The notes under the pieces are model-generated. The model was not told the DNA's origin and did not search any database. It saw nothing but the letters and a program-made list of their open reading frames with translations. From contig JBCCEV010000021.1 of assembly GCA_039030125.1 (NCBI GenBank), positions 1-36,017 on the forward strand: a stretch of 36,017 bases of DNA, in the 5' to 3' direction. A program made the translations under genes and the position numbers. Shown here in pieces: positions 7,996 to 16,183 of the stretch (positions are counted from its first letter, which is position 1; each line of letters begins with the position of its first letter). The stretch is from JBCCEV01 sp039030125. GTDB lineage: Bacteria > Pseudomonadota > Gammaproteobacteria > Ga0077536.

Positions 7996-8757
7996 TTAAA
8001 CCGCCGAGTAACCACCATCGACGGTGACCACGGCGCCGTTCATAAAAGATGCTTCATCAGAAGCCAAGAAAATCGCGAGCCAGACCACCTCTTCGGGTCG
8101 TCCTAATCGGCCGGTTAGGTGTGCTTGTTCCATCGCCGCCCAGATCTCTTCCTTGTTATCGAACTTCTCTAAATAACGATGAGGCATCGGCGTATCAATG
8201 CCACCGGGGGCGATGGCGTTAACGCGGATATTGTATTGCTTTAGATCGTTCGCCATTGAACGCGCCAGTTGCGCGACGCCGGCTTTGGACGCGCCGTAGG
8301 CCGCCATGTCAGGAAAGCCGACCAAACCGCCGACAGAGCTGTTATGAATGATTGAACCGCCGTCGCCCTGTGAAACCATTTGCCGCGCGACTTTCTGGCT
8401 TAGCAAAATCGATGCCCGAACATTAACGTTCAGCACTAGGTCAATTTCCTCCGGCGTCGTTTCTAGAAACGGACTCCCAACCATTGCTCCATGGTTGTTA
8501 TAAAGCACATCGATGCGGCCGTATTTCTCGACTGCCGCGCTCACCAAAGCATCAAGTTGCTCATCGGCAGTGACGTCAGCTTGCACGTAGATCGCAGCCT
8601 CAGGATCGGTCGACTTAGCCAGCACTTCCGCTTCGGCATCTTTCATATCCGATGCCACCACTTTGGCGCCCTCGCGCGTGAACATCTCAACGGCAGCTAA
8701 CCCTTGACCACCCGCGCCGCCGGTTAGGATGCAGACCTTATCTTGTAGTCGTCCCAT
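7996..8757 (-). CDS. Short-chain dehydrogenase/reductase (SDR)
   Basis: A 253-residue classical SDR. The cofactor motif TGGAGGQG is at 12-19, an acidic residue at the end of beta-2 (VVASD, Asp37) favours NAD(H), the NNHG motif is at 87-90, and the catalytic set is Ser140/141, Tyr154 and Lys158 (YGASK). The C-terminal VTVDGGYSAV is typical of the FabG/3-hydroxyacyl or alcohol dehydrogenase group. The frame extends to 8811, but ATG 8757 is chosen because GGGGAGG lies just upstream and the protein then begins MGRLQDKV, as SDRs usually do. It precedes the LLM monooxygenase by six bases and is divergent from smpB. Confidence 0.92.
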   Translation of the reverse strand: MGRLQDKVCILTGGAGGQGLAAVEMFTREGAKVVASDMKDAEAEVLAKSTDPEAAIYVQADVTADEQLDALVSAAVEKYGRIDVLYNNHGAMVGSPFLETTPEEIDLVLNVNVRASILLSQKVARQMVSQGDGGSIIHNSSVGGLVGFPDMAAYGASKAGVAQLARSMANDLKQYNIRVNAIAPGGIDTPMPHRYLEKFDNKEEIWAAMEQAHLTGRLGRPEEVVWLAIFLASDEASFMNGAVVTVDGGYSAV

Positions 8758-8899
8758 GGACCTCCCCTCAAAAACTCTTATCCCCAAGTCATCGGTGACC
8801 GGGACGCGCATGCTATCACCTCAGCGGAAGAATGGCGGAGCGCAGAAGCTGGTTGTCTATAATGGCGCACTCACGCAGCGGGAAGCTCAAGGCCCCGTC

Positions 8900-9385
8900 A
8901 TGGCCGGCAAGAAAAACAAAGCCAAATCAAACTCCAACACGATCGCGACAAACCGCAAGGCACGCCACGATTTTCATATCGAAGAGCACGTTGAAGGTGG
9001 GCTGGTACTGGAAGGATGGGAGGTCAAATCGCTACGCGCGGGCAAAGCGCAGTTGCGGGACACCTATGTGCTGATTGAGAATGGCGAAGCCTGGTTGCAC
9101 GGCGCGCATATCGACCCACTGCCGCAAGCATCCACCCACATCAACCCCGATCCCTCGCGCCGCCGCAAGGTACTGTTGAACCGCAACGAGATCGGAAAAT
9201 TCATTGGCGCCATCGACCGGCGGGGTTACACCTTGGTGGTCTTGAGCCTGTACTGGAAAAACGGACGGGTAAAATGTGACATTGGAATGGCTAAAGGCAA
9301 GAAACAACACGACAAGCGCGCGACAGAAAAATCTCGCGATTGGCAGCGCGAGAAAGCGCGCTTAGTTAAGACAGGTGGTCGCTGA
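8900..9385 (+). CDS. smpB: SsrA-binding protein SmpB
   Basis: A 161-residue RNA-binding protein that delivers tmRNA to stalled ribosomes. The N-terminus has the conserved NRKARHDFHIEEHVEGG, followed by VLEGWEVKSLRAGKAQLRD and NPDPSRRRKVLLNRNEI, forming the OB-fold core. The C-terminal tail, KKQHDKRATEKSRDWQREK, is the basic tail that enters the decoding centre. The start at ATG 8900 (MAGKKNKAK) fits the family; the upstream in-frame extension to 8729 overlaps the promoter region of the divergent SDR and is not expected. The tmRNA gene begins 149 bases downstream, a common arrangement. Confidence 0.98.
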   Translation: MAGKKNKAKSNSNTIATNRKARHDFHIEEHVEGGLVLEGWEVKSLRAGKAQLRDTYVLIENGEAWLHGAHIDPLPQASTHINPDPSRRRKVLLNRNEIGKFIGAIDRRGYTLVVLSLYWKNGRVKCDIGMAKGKKQHDKRATEKSRDWQREKARLVKTGGR

Positions 9386-9534
9386 AAGAGTATCACCGGC
9401 ACGGGCTTTTCTCTTGCGGCGTAAGCCCGAGGATTTCAATAGCGAGCGCGTTCACCCATCGGTAAATATTGAATTAACACCAACCCCTCTACCTTTAATT
9501 CCCAGATCGACTAGAATTTCTCCATCAACTCTTT

Positions 9535-9899
9535 GGGGGCGACCTGGCTTCGACGCGGGTCACAAAACCGGAGGGGCATGCCGAGGCGCAGAATCACCTC
9601 GTAAATCCAATCTGCAAACAATTTAGTTGCCAACGACGACAACTACGCACTCGCTGCTTAAAACCCAGTAGGGTGCCGTCTGACCGGAGCCGTGCTCATG
9701 CGTCCGTTTCTCAGGCGTCATATCTCATGAGATCGCAGTGAAGCGTGTCTGGCGTGGAGCTGTTAAAACTTATCCAGGCTCGTCTGTGGTGCTCCCTGTC
9801 GTTCGGGTAGCCACGGCTTAAATTAATAGAGCGAATAAGCATGTAGAACCAATGGCGGAGGGCTTGCGGACGCGGGTTCGATTCCCGCCGCCTCCACCA
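9535..9899 (+). ncRNA. ssrA: Transfer-messenger RNA (tmRNA, SsrA)
   Basis: The 5' end GGGGGCGACCTGGCTTCGAC and the 3' end GGGTTCGATTCCCGCC...CTCCACCA are the tRNA-like halves. GGGGGCG (9535-9541) pairs with CGCCTCC before ACCA, with one G-U pair, to give the acceptor stem, and CCA is encoded. The tag frame runs from the GCA resume codon at 9614 to TAA at 9659-9661 and reads ANNLVANDDNYALAA, a normal degradation tag ending in ALAA. At 365 bases, in one piece, it is a standard bacterial tmRNA. It lies just after smpB. The 5' end is expected to be matured by RNase P. Confidence 0.98.
9614..9661 (+). other. tmRNA proteolysis tag reading frame
   Basis: Internal reading frame of the tmRNA, from resume codon GCA to TAA, encoding ANNLVANDDNYALAA. 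The C-terminal ALAA is the signal read by ClpXP-type proteases. Confidence 0.95.
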
Positions 9900-9909
9900 C
9901 ACCGAAAAG

Positions 9910-9930
9910 CCACCTCTTGGGTGGTTTTTT
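9910..9930 (+). terminator. Intrinsic terminator of ssrA
   Basis: CCACC-N5-GGTGG is followed by six T residues, 10 bases after the tmRNA CCA end. This is a clear rho-independent terminator for the tmRNA transcript. Confidence 0.88.
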
Positions 9931-10430
9931 GGTTTGTGGTTGCCGCGCGGATAAGACTCGCTTCATCGCGGGCTCTGACGGGCAGGAGTTCGAATACCCG
10001 CGAAGCGCTGAGATGCGCGAGAGCAGCTCGGATGAGCAATTGCGACGCGGCGGATTCTGCGTCGGGCAAGATCCCCAACGCCATGGATTCCATAGGAGCA
10101 CCAGAACGACGCCAACCAAATTACGGGTAGTTTGAATATCGTGGCGTAAGAGTTCAGCGAAACGGTGTCGTGCAACGCGGGATGACCAGGCGCCAAGCAA
10201 TGGAAAGGGGCCCGCGCGATCGACCGCCTTCACCATATTGAAAAGACGCGAGCTGAGAACCCTAAATGCAACAAGGCAATGCAGCGATTCACTTCATCGG
10301 TTTCGGCTCATCTGCAGATTAACACCACAGCAGGCAGACCCCGTGACACGCTCGTCTGCCAGCGGTATTCTCTCGGCAAAATGCTTCCTCATCGCAGGCA
10401 GCCTTGGCCTACCGCATCCTGTAAGGTTCT
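9931..10430. other. Gene-poor stretch downstream of tmRNA
   Basis: About 500 bases in which no convincing gene is seen. Open frames on both strands are short, overlap each other and match nothing I recognise. The 3' ends of tmRNA genes are frequent integration sites for islands and phages, so this may be the decayed edge of an old insertion. I could not find a second copy of the tmRNA 3' end in the window to mark a second attachment site. Confidence 0.4.
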
Positions 10431-10790
10431 ATGCCAAATCTTGTCATATCAATAGGCGTTCTGCTCATTGCGCTGGGCGGCTATAGCTACTTCGGAAGCA
10501 TCTCCCGTAGCACGATGACGCTTATCCCGGGCATGCTGGGGGCGGTGATCGTGGTCTGCGGCCTGCTCGCGCTAAAAGAGCATTTGCGGAAACACGCGAT
10601 GCATGGCGCGGCTGCGTTCGCGCTACTTGGTGTCATTGGTGGTATCGGGCCGCTCGCCATGGGTGGTACGTCGCGTTTTCCGCCGCTGATGATTCAGGCG
10701 ACGACTGGCATGATGATCCTCTCAGGGCTACTGCTAGCAGTAGCCGTGCGCTCGATGATCATGGCGCGACGTGCAAACACCCAGGAGTAG
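10431..10790 (+). CDS. Small integral membrane protein of unknown function
   Basis: A 119-residue protein that is mostly hydrophobic, with four likely membrane helices (about residues 4-22, 30-48, 58-80 and 86-108). The second and third are separated by a charged loop, KEHLRKHAMH. AAGG lies about six bases before the ATG. No enzymatic motif is visible and I do not recognise the family. The gene stands alone in the gene-poor stretch behind the tmRNA, and a pseudogene lies on the opposite strand downstream. Confidence 0.7.
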   Translation: MPNLVISIGVLLIALGGYSYFGSISRSTMTLIPGMLGAVIVVCGLLALKEHLRKHAMHGAAAFALLGVIGGIGPLAMGGTSRFPPLMIQATTGMMILSGLLLAVAVRSMIMARRANTQE

Positions 10791-11013
10791 CCGATGCAAC
10801 CCTCGCTGCGGCCGGCCACGGTCGATGACAGATAGTCGCGCAGGTATTTCTGGCGCTCTGCAAATGGTGCCGGTGCGTTCCTGCCCATCGCGATGTTATC
10901 GCCCTTGCCGATAAAGGAACCGCCCACGTAGCAGGTTTTTACTGGAGGAATAAGCCGAATGGATGGAAAACCATGTGTTCGCAGGTGCGGCAAGAACCTC
11001 AGGTCAACGAGAG

Positions 11014-11497
11014 CTAACTCTTGTCCGCCGCAACGAGCGATTTGACTCTCACCCAAAAACACGCCAAAGCCTGCAGCGAATAAGGCTAGCACTGGAGGTT
11101 CGGGAATGGCGGTCTGGGGAAGTTTCGATACGGTGTAGGCTCTATCCTCCAAGTCACCGAGGCTGTAGAGGGGATCACCACCGACCACATAATTGGTCTG
11201 GAGCGGATGGATATTTTAGGTAATCAAAACAAATATCGAGTCAGTCCATGGGTAGCCGGGGTAGTACGTAAAATCGCCCCAACTGAAGTGAAACTCATCG
11301 TCACTGAAATCAAAACTGAATGACACCAGTGTTTTTGCCAGATTTCTTCTGATGATTATCCGCTCCGTGACTTCCGGCCTGCGCGCCGAATGAAACTTTG
11401 CGAAAGGCATCGGCCAAAAATCAGAATGCGTGTTTTCACTGGGCCACAACAGGTGAAGCGATGAGCCGGGATCCGCGTATTTTGTAAATTTTCGCAA
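11014..11497 (-). pseudogene. Decayed PEP-CTERM protein gene
   Basis: Read on the minus strand, one frame from 11497 runs through SFDFSDDEFHFSWGDFTYY and WTDSIFVLIT to an in-frame TAA at 11216-11218. It continues in the same frame through VVGGDPLYSLGDLEDRAYTV into IPEPPVLALFAAGFGVFLG, a recognisable PEP-CTERM motif plus membrane helix. A one-base frameshift after that gives a basic end (RVKSLVAADKS) closed by TAG at 11014. The premature stop and the frameshift mark it as broken. No clear signal peptide is seen at the left, so the 5' end is probably lost. The remaining minus-strand frame below 11014 (including the part opposite the membrane-protein gene) is not recognised. Confidence 0.5.
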
Positions 11498-11604
11498 ACT
11501 ATCGCGCTCACAGCCGCAGGTGTGGAGTTTGATTAGTTACCTTCGCACTCCTATCTGAACAGAATTTGCTATCGCCTTAGTCAGTGAAAACAGTCTCCAA
11601 ATGA

Positions 11605-12009
11605 CTACGCTCGTGCCTCAAGGTGCGCCACGCACTTAATCTCGACCATTAATTCAGGAAACGCCAGCCCGGCCACCTTAAGCAAGGTGCTGGTGACCAC
11701 TGCATCACCGCCGTAAACGTCGCGCCGTACCTCGGTAGCACACTCAAACGCGGCTTCCATATCGGTGACGAACATCATTTCATCAACGATGTCATCGAAA
11801 CTGGCGTCGTATTCTTTCAGCAGCCGCGCGATATTGGCGTAGGCGGCGCGCATTTGCGCTGCCATGTCCCCAACGCCGATCAACTTGCCCGCTTCATCAT
11901 GTGCGATTTGGCCAGAGAGATAGAGCACGTTACCGACTCGGTTTGCTTGCACGTAAGGATAGTCCTCCCAAGGAACGCCGAAGCGCCGGGTGTCTTTTTC
12001 CAGAGCCAT
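11605..12009 (-). CDS. RidA/YjgF-YER057c-family protein
   Basis: A 134-residue RidA-fold protein. VLYLSGQIAHDEAGKLIGVGDM and the C-terminal VAGLAFPELMVEIKCVAHL are family signatures. Canonical RidA deaminases carry an arginine (Arg105 in E. coli) just before the penultimate strand; here the aligned segment is TSTLLKVAG, with no arginine, so 2-aminoacrylate deaminase activity is not expected and it probably belongs to one of the non-canonical Rid subgroups. Its gene is divergent from the amidase gene, with 78 bases between them that must hold both promoters. Such Rid proteins are often linked to catabolic operons acting on imine or amide intermediates. Confidence 0.9.
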   Translation of the reverse strand: MALEKDTRRFGVPWEDYPYVQANRVGNVLYLSGQIAHDEAGKLIGVGDMAAQMRAAYANIARLLKEYDASFDDIVDEMMFVTDMEAAFECATEVRRDVYGGDAVVTSTLLKVAGLAFPELMVEIKCVAHLEARA

Positions 12010-12087
12010 AATGAGTCTCCTATTCGTTTAGTGCGGATCTTTTGACAGCGTAATAGCGTCTGCGCATAGTGCCCCTACCCTTCACAA

Positions 12088-13611
12088 ATGAAAATAATGG
12101 ATTCAAACATGGCGCAATTTCCCTTTTGCGAGGCGACAGTCACCGATATCCATGCGGCGCTGATCCGTGGAGACCTGAGCGCCAAATCCTTGGTGGAGGG
12201 CTATCTGGCGCGGATCGACGCCTACGATTGCAGTGGACCCAAACTCAACAGCATCATCACGGTGAATCCGCATGCGCTGGAACAAGCTCAGGCACTCGAT
12301 ATGCAGATGGCCAAGTCCGGGCAACTAAGCGGGCTGTTGCATGGGATCCCGGTGCTGGTCAAAGATCAGGCGGAAACAGCCGGGATCCTTACGTCGTTCG
12401 GCTCGGAAGTGATGGCTGAATATCTTCCCGAAGAAGACGCAGAGGTCATCAGGCGCTTGCGCGCGGCCGGCGCGATTATTCTTGCCAAAACCACGATGCC
12501 GGATTTCGCCACCGCGTGGTTCTCTTTCTCCTCGCGCAGCACCATTACACGCAACCCCTACGATACGGCTTGCGATCCCGGCGGCTCGAGCAGCGGCACC
12601 GGCGCAGCGGTCGCCGCTAACCTCGGCGCGATCGGCTTAGGCGAAGACACCGGCGGTTCAATCCGTCTCCCCGCTTCATTTAACAATCTCGTTGGCCTAA
12701 AGGTGACCCCGGGCTTAATCAGCCGCCGCGGTTTGTCACCGCTTGTTGGCTTTCAAGACTCCGCTGGTCCCATGTGCCGCACGGTGAGCGACGCGGCGCG
12801 AATGATGGACGTACTAGCTGGGTTCGACGCTGCCGATATGGCGACGGTGACCGCCGTGATTGCGGGAAAGAAAAACTATCTCGCGGGCTTGCGTACCGAT
12901 GCGCTCGAAGGCCGCCGGATCGGCATTCTGCGCCAGGCCTTTGGAGACCAGCACGATCCAAGAGCGGCAGCGGTGAATGAGGTGATGGAGGAGGCTATCT
13001 CGGCGATCGCTCGCTGCGGGGGCGAGGCGATAGATTTTGCGGTCCCGGATCTGGATTACTACGTGGAATACACCTCGCTTTACATTACACATTCGCGCCA
13101 CGATATCGACCAATTCTTGGCAGACCGGCCAGCGCTTAAACATTTAAACATCGCCGACATCTTGGCATCTAAGCGCTACGACGCGCGCTTGGATCTACTC
13201 GAAGCAATCGGCACAGGCCCCGAAGATCCGTTTACCGAAGCGGATTACTACCAGCGCTACATCGCCCGGGAGACGTTTCAAAAATTGATCCTCAAAGGCA
13301 TGGCTGAAAATGGACTCGATGCTTTCGTTTTCCCAACGACCCAAATTGCCGCGCCTCGCCACGACGAGTTGGCGGCAAATGAATGGACAACGCTGAGCTT
13401 CCCAACAAACACTTTGATCGCCGCGCAAAGTTGGCTTCCTGCCGTTAGCGTTCCTGCCGGATTCACAACAAACGGCTTACCCGTAGGCATGGAATGGGTG
13501 GGCTTACCTTACGGAGAAGACGGCTTGTTGAGCTACGCGTATGCTTTCGAACAGGCGACCCAATGGCGGCGGGCACCGGCCTGCGCGCCTGAGTTGCACG
13601 CTGCCCCGTAA
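12088..13611 (+). CDS. Amidase-signature family hydrolase
   Basis: A 507-residue amidase-signature enzyme that hydrolyses a carboxamide to acid plus ammonia or amine. The Ser-cisSer-Lys triad is visible: Lys92 in HGIPVLVKD, the serine cluster in DPGGSSSGTGA (Ser167 as probable cis-Ser), and nucleophile Ser191 in GEDTGGSIRLPAS. The length matches the family. Three in-frame ATGs (12088, 12097, 12109) are possible starts and none has a strong ribosome site, so the N-terminus is uncertain. A cytochrome b561 gene begins 11 bases after the stop. The substrate is not evident; the GatA role is unlikely because no gatB/gatC is adjacent. Confidence 0.93.
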   Translation: MKIMDSNMAQFPFCEATVTDIHAALIRGDLSAKSLVEGYLARIDAYDCSGPKLNSIITVNPHALEQAQALDMQMAKSGQLSGLLHGIPVLVKDQAETAGILTSFGSEVMAEYLPEEDAEVIRRLRAAGAIILAKTTMPDFATAWFSFSSRSTITRNPYDTACDPGGSSSGTGAAVAANLGAIGLGEDTGGSIRLPASFNNLVGLKVTPGLISRRGLSPLVGFQDSAGPMCRTVSDAARMMDVLAGFDAADMATVTAVIAGKKNYLAGLRTDALEGRRIGILRQAFGDQHDPRAAAVNEVMEEAISAIARCGGEAIDFAVPDLDYYVEYTSLYITHSRHDIDQFLADRPALKHLNIADILASKRYDARLDLLEAIGTGPEDPFTEADYYQRYIARETFQKLILKGMAENGLDAFVFPTTQIAAPRHDELAANEWTTLSFPTNTLIAAQSWLPAVSVPAGFTTNGLPVGMEWVGLPYGEDGLLSYAYAFEQATQWRRAPACAPELHAAP

Positions 13612-13622
13612 ACGGCGGTTCA

Positions 13623-14117
13623 ATGGCCTTGTTGAACTCGACAACGCGCTATGGCTGGCCAGCTTGGGTTATGCATTGGACAAGCGTCGTCGTAATCGCG
13701 CTGCTCTATATTGGGATCAGCGGGATCGACCGGCCGCCGAAGAGCGCCTTACGCCTGGAAATTCTAAGCACGCACACCTCGCTTGGTATTTTGATGCTGG
13801 GATTGATGTTGGCGCGCTTGGTTTGGCGCGTCACCAACGCTAACCCGGTAAAAGCCTATTCGCTACGGCCACTGCATAAACTCGTTGCGATAAGCGTCCA
13901 CCGTTGCTTATATGTGCTCGTGATCACGATGGCACTGACAGGGGTGTTAGGACATTTGGAGCTGCCGGGATTTAGCCTTGAAACCACGGCCAGACGATCC
14001 CTGCTGGCGCTCCACGCGGCGATCACCGGCCCCCTGCTGCTGCTGGCGACGGTTCACATCATCGCCGCGGTGATTAATCTGGTGGTCGCACTCCCGGCAA
14101 GCCAGGGCGAGCGCTGA
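13623..14117 (+). CDS. Cytochrome b561-family membrane protein
   Basis: A 164-residue di-haem b-type cytochrome with four membrane helices. Histidines suited for haem ligation are His18 (VMHW), His51 (STHTSLG), His131 (LLALHAA) and His145 (ATVHII), one or two per helix as in the YodB/b561 family. Known family members transfer electrons across the inner membrane, for example to or from quinone or superoxide. It lies 11 bases downstream of the amidase gene and may simply share its transcript; a functional link is not evident. Confidence 0.87.
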   Translation: MALLNSTTRYGWPAWVMHWTSVVVIALLYIGISGIDRPPKSALRLEILSTHTSLGILMLGLMLARLVWRVTNANPVKAYSLRPLHKLVAISVHRCLYVLVITMALTGVLGHLELPGFSLETTARRSLLALHAAITGPLLLLATVHIIAAVINLVVALPASQGER

Positions 14118-14152
14118 TCTCGCCTGCACCTCGATTCATCAAGCGCTAACGC

Positions 14153-14187
14153 CGGCTTAGCTTGAGAATCCGGCAAGGCTGTTTTTT
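14153..14187 (+). terminator. Possible terminator after cytochrome b561
   Basis: GCCGG and CCGGC arms enclose a loop of 14 bases and are followed shortly by a run of six T. The short stem and long loop make it a weak candidate for ending the amidase-b561 transcript. Confidence 0.3.
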
Positions 14188-14335
14188 CAACCCCGATAGA
14201 CGGCCGCAAAGCGGCGCTTTGTGGGTTCGATCCACGCGAGCATTGTCATTTAGATTCTTCGTAACGGGCCGCGCCGCCATCCATTCGAGGGGGCGTTCTA
14301 GAGCTGCAATGTCTAGAAGGATCGGGGCTTTGCGA

Positions 14336-15946
14336 TCACGTGAGCGCAAATCCTTCGTAACCGCTCTGTTTCACGTCCTCGCAAATCCGCCGGTAGTTGT
14401 TAGCACCGCCAATATAAGACAGCAGCCGCCTCGGCTTGCCCTCAATATTGGCCCCGGTATACCAGGAATTAGTCCGCATCATCAGGGTAGCGTTGGCGGT
14501 ATCGTCGTGATGCTCGACCCATTCATCCTGTTTCGCCTGAGTGGGTTCGATGACACAACGACCGTTGTCAAGCATCCACTCGATGCAATCGCTTACCCAA
14601 TCGACCTGCTGCTGGAGGCAGGTCGTCATATTGCAGAAGGCCGTTGATGGCGCTAACGGCCCCGCAACGGTGAACAAGTTGGGAAATCCGTGGACCTGCA
14701 AGCCCAACGTCGAACGGATGTCTTGTCCCCATAGCTCGGTTAACGAAACCCCGTCGCGGCCGATAATATTCATACGCGTCAGCGAGCCGGTTCCAGCATC
14801 AAAACCGGTTGCCAGGATCACCACGTCGAGGTCGTATTCTTGCGCCGAGGTCTTGAGGCCCGTTTCCGTAAAGCACTCTATCGGCGCATTGCTTACATCG
14901 ACGAGTTCGACGTTGTCACGGTTATAGACATCATAGTAACCAAGTTCAAGCGGCACTCGGTAGGTGCCGAAGGTATAACTTCGCGGTAGCAGTTTCTCGG
15001 CGACTTCCGGATCGTTGATGCGCGAGCGGATCTTCTCGCGCACAAACTCCGAAACCTCGGCGCCCACCTTTTCATCGGAGAGGATCTCCGCAAAGCTCCC
15101 GACCCACATGCTGAGCGATCCATCGGCCCACACCTGCTCCAGGATCTCACGCCGCTTGTCGGGCGTGTGCTCATACCATGAGCCGTATTCTGGGTCGAAA
15201 TCAAAACCGGCGAATGTGCTGTTCACCCGCTTGTAGAGTGCCTTGGCCTCGGATTTATAGTGGGCTCGATCCTCGTCAGAAAACTTGGGATTGCGCATCG
15301 CTACAGCATACTGGGGGGTACGCTGAAAAACCTTTAGCTCACCGACCTCGGCCGCGATCGTTTGGATCACTTGAATCGCGGTCGCACCGGTCCCCACCAC
15401 GCCCACTTTCTTACCTTTCATGTCGATCCCTTCGCGGGGATAACGGGCGGTATGGGCGACTATCCCGCGATAGTTTTCGTGCCCGGGGAAGGGCGGCACC
15501 TTGGGTGCCGAAAGCATACCGGTGCAGCTTATGAAATAACGGGCTTGGTATTGGTCACCGCGATCGGTATCGATGCGCCACACACCCACTTTGTCGTCCC
15601 AGCGTGCGCCAGTCACCTGCGTTTCGAAGTAAATGTCCTTGCGCAAATCCAGTTTATCGGCGACGAAATTGAGGTAACGCTCGGTTTCCGGCTGGGCAGG
15701 AAAGCGCTCGCTCCAGTTCCACTCTTTGATGAGTTCCTCTGAAAACCAGTATTGATAAATGTAGGACTGCGAATCGACCCGGGCTCCGGGATAGCAGTTC
15801 CAGTACCAGGTCCCACCAACGTTTTGCGCCGCATCAATAACACAAACATTCAGGCCCCGTTTGCGAAGCTTGTGAAGCTGATAAAGGCCCGCGACGCCAG
15901 CGCCTACAACAACGGCATCAAATTCGGCTGTCTTCTTGGTATCCAC
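14336..15946 (-). CDS. Flavin-containing Baeyer-Villiger-type monooxygenase
   Basis: A 536-residue class B flavoprotein monooxygenase of the cyclohexanone-monooxygenase type, which inserts oxygen next to a ketone using FAD and NADPH. The first Rossmann motif is GAGVAG (15-20). The long BVMO signature GGTWYWNCYPGARVD (44-58) is perfect, and the NADPH-binding motif GTGATA is at 185-190. The short fingerprint FxGxxxHxxxW[PD] is altered to YRGIVAHTARYP (159-170), with Tyr in place of both Phe and Trp, so reaction type or cofactor handling may differ. It is divergent from an AraC-type regulator, a frequent arrangement for inducible ketone catabolism. Length and domain order are normal. Confidence 0.94.
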   Translation of the reverse strand: MDTKKTAEFDAVVVGAGVAGLYQLHKLRKRGLNVCVIDAAQNVGGTWYWNCYPGARVDSQSYIYQYWFSEELIKEWNWSERFPAQPETERYLNFVADKLDLRKDIYFETQVTGARWDDKVGVWRIDTDRGDQYQARYFISCTGMLSAPKVPPFPGHENYRGIVAHTARYPREGIDMKGKKVGVVGTGATAIQVIQTIAAEVGELKVFQRTPQYAVAMRNPKFSDEDRAHYKSEAKALYKRVNSTFAGFDFDPEYGSWYEHTPDKRREILEQVWADGSLSMWVGSFAEILSDEKVGAEVSEFVREKIRSRINDPEVAEKLLPRSYTFGTYRVPLELGYYDVYNRDNVELVDVSNAPIECFTETGLKTSAQEYDLDVVILATGFDAGTGSLTRMNIIGRDGVSLTELWGQDIRSTLGLQVHGFPNLFTVAGPLAPSTAFCNMTTCLQQQVDWVSDCIEWMLDNGRCVIEPTQAKQDEWVEHHDDTANATLMMRTNSWYTGANIEGKPRRLLSYIGGANNYRRICEDVKQSGYEGFALT

Positions 15947-16038
15947 GTTCGCACCTCCTCGAACTTAAAAACCAGTTAATGCTTACTTTGCGGCGAAATT
16001 AGGGCTTGTACCAACCGCGTGTCTTGTCGATTCAGAGC

Positions 16039-16053
16039 TTTGTTTTGAACAAA
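16039..16053. promoter_or_regulatory. Inverted repeat in the BVMO / AraC divergent promoter region
   Basis: TTTGTT-TTG-AACAAA is a 6-bp perfect inverted repeat centred between the divergently transcribed BVMO (start 15946) and AraC-regulator (start 16184) genes. It is a candidate regulator-binding site; AraC proteins more often use direct repeats, so another factor is possible. Confidence 0.3.
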
Positions 16054-16183
16054 ACATTCCCAACACCAACGATCTTAAACACCGGGCAGGATCGTCGATT
16101 GATGTAGATCAGGCTTTCAGGAGATCGGCCCCGCTTGCGTCTGCTCGGGGAAGACTGCAAGATTCTCCTTCGAGGTCGCCGCT

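Noticed and set aside
8729..8899. Longer N-terminus for SmpB from the upstream in-frame start
   Set aside because: The extension is not SmpB-like and overlaps the divergent SDR gene and its ribosome site; ATG 8900 gives the normal family length.
9711..10236. Minus-strand frames over the tmRNA end containing GNRTRVRKPS and AGIEPASAS-like strings
   Set aside because: These are antisense translations of the tRNA-like 3' end of tmRNA, a well-known source of false protein annotations.
12103..13490. Several antisense frames within the amidase gene
   Set aside because: Arg/Ser-rich shadow frames opposite a clear amidase-signature gene, without ribosome sites or family motifs.
14215..14240. tRNA-like T-arm (GTGGGTTCGATCCACG)
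   Set aside because: Only a 4-bp stem with no acceptor stem, anticodon arm or CCA around it; treated as chance similarity.
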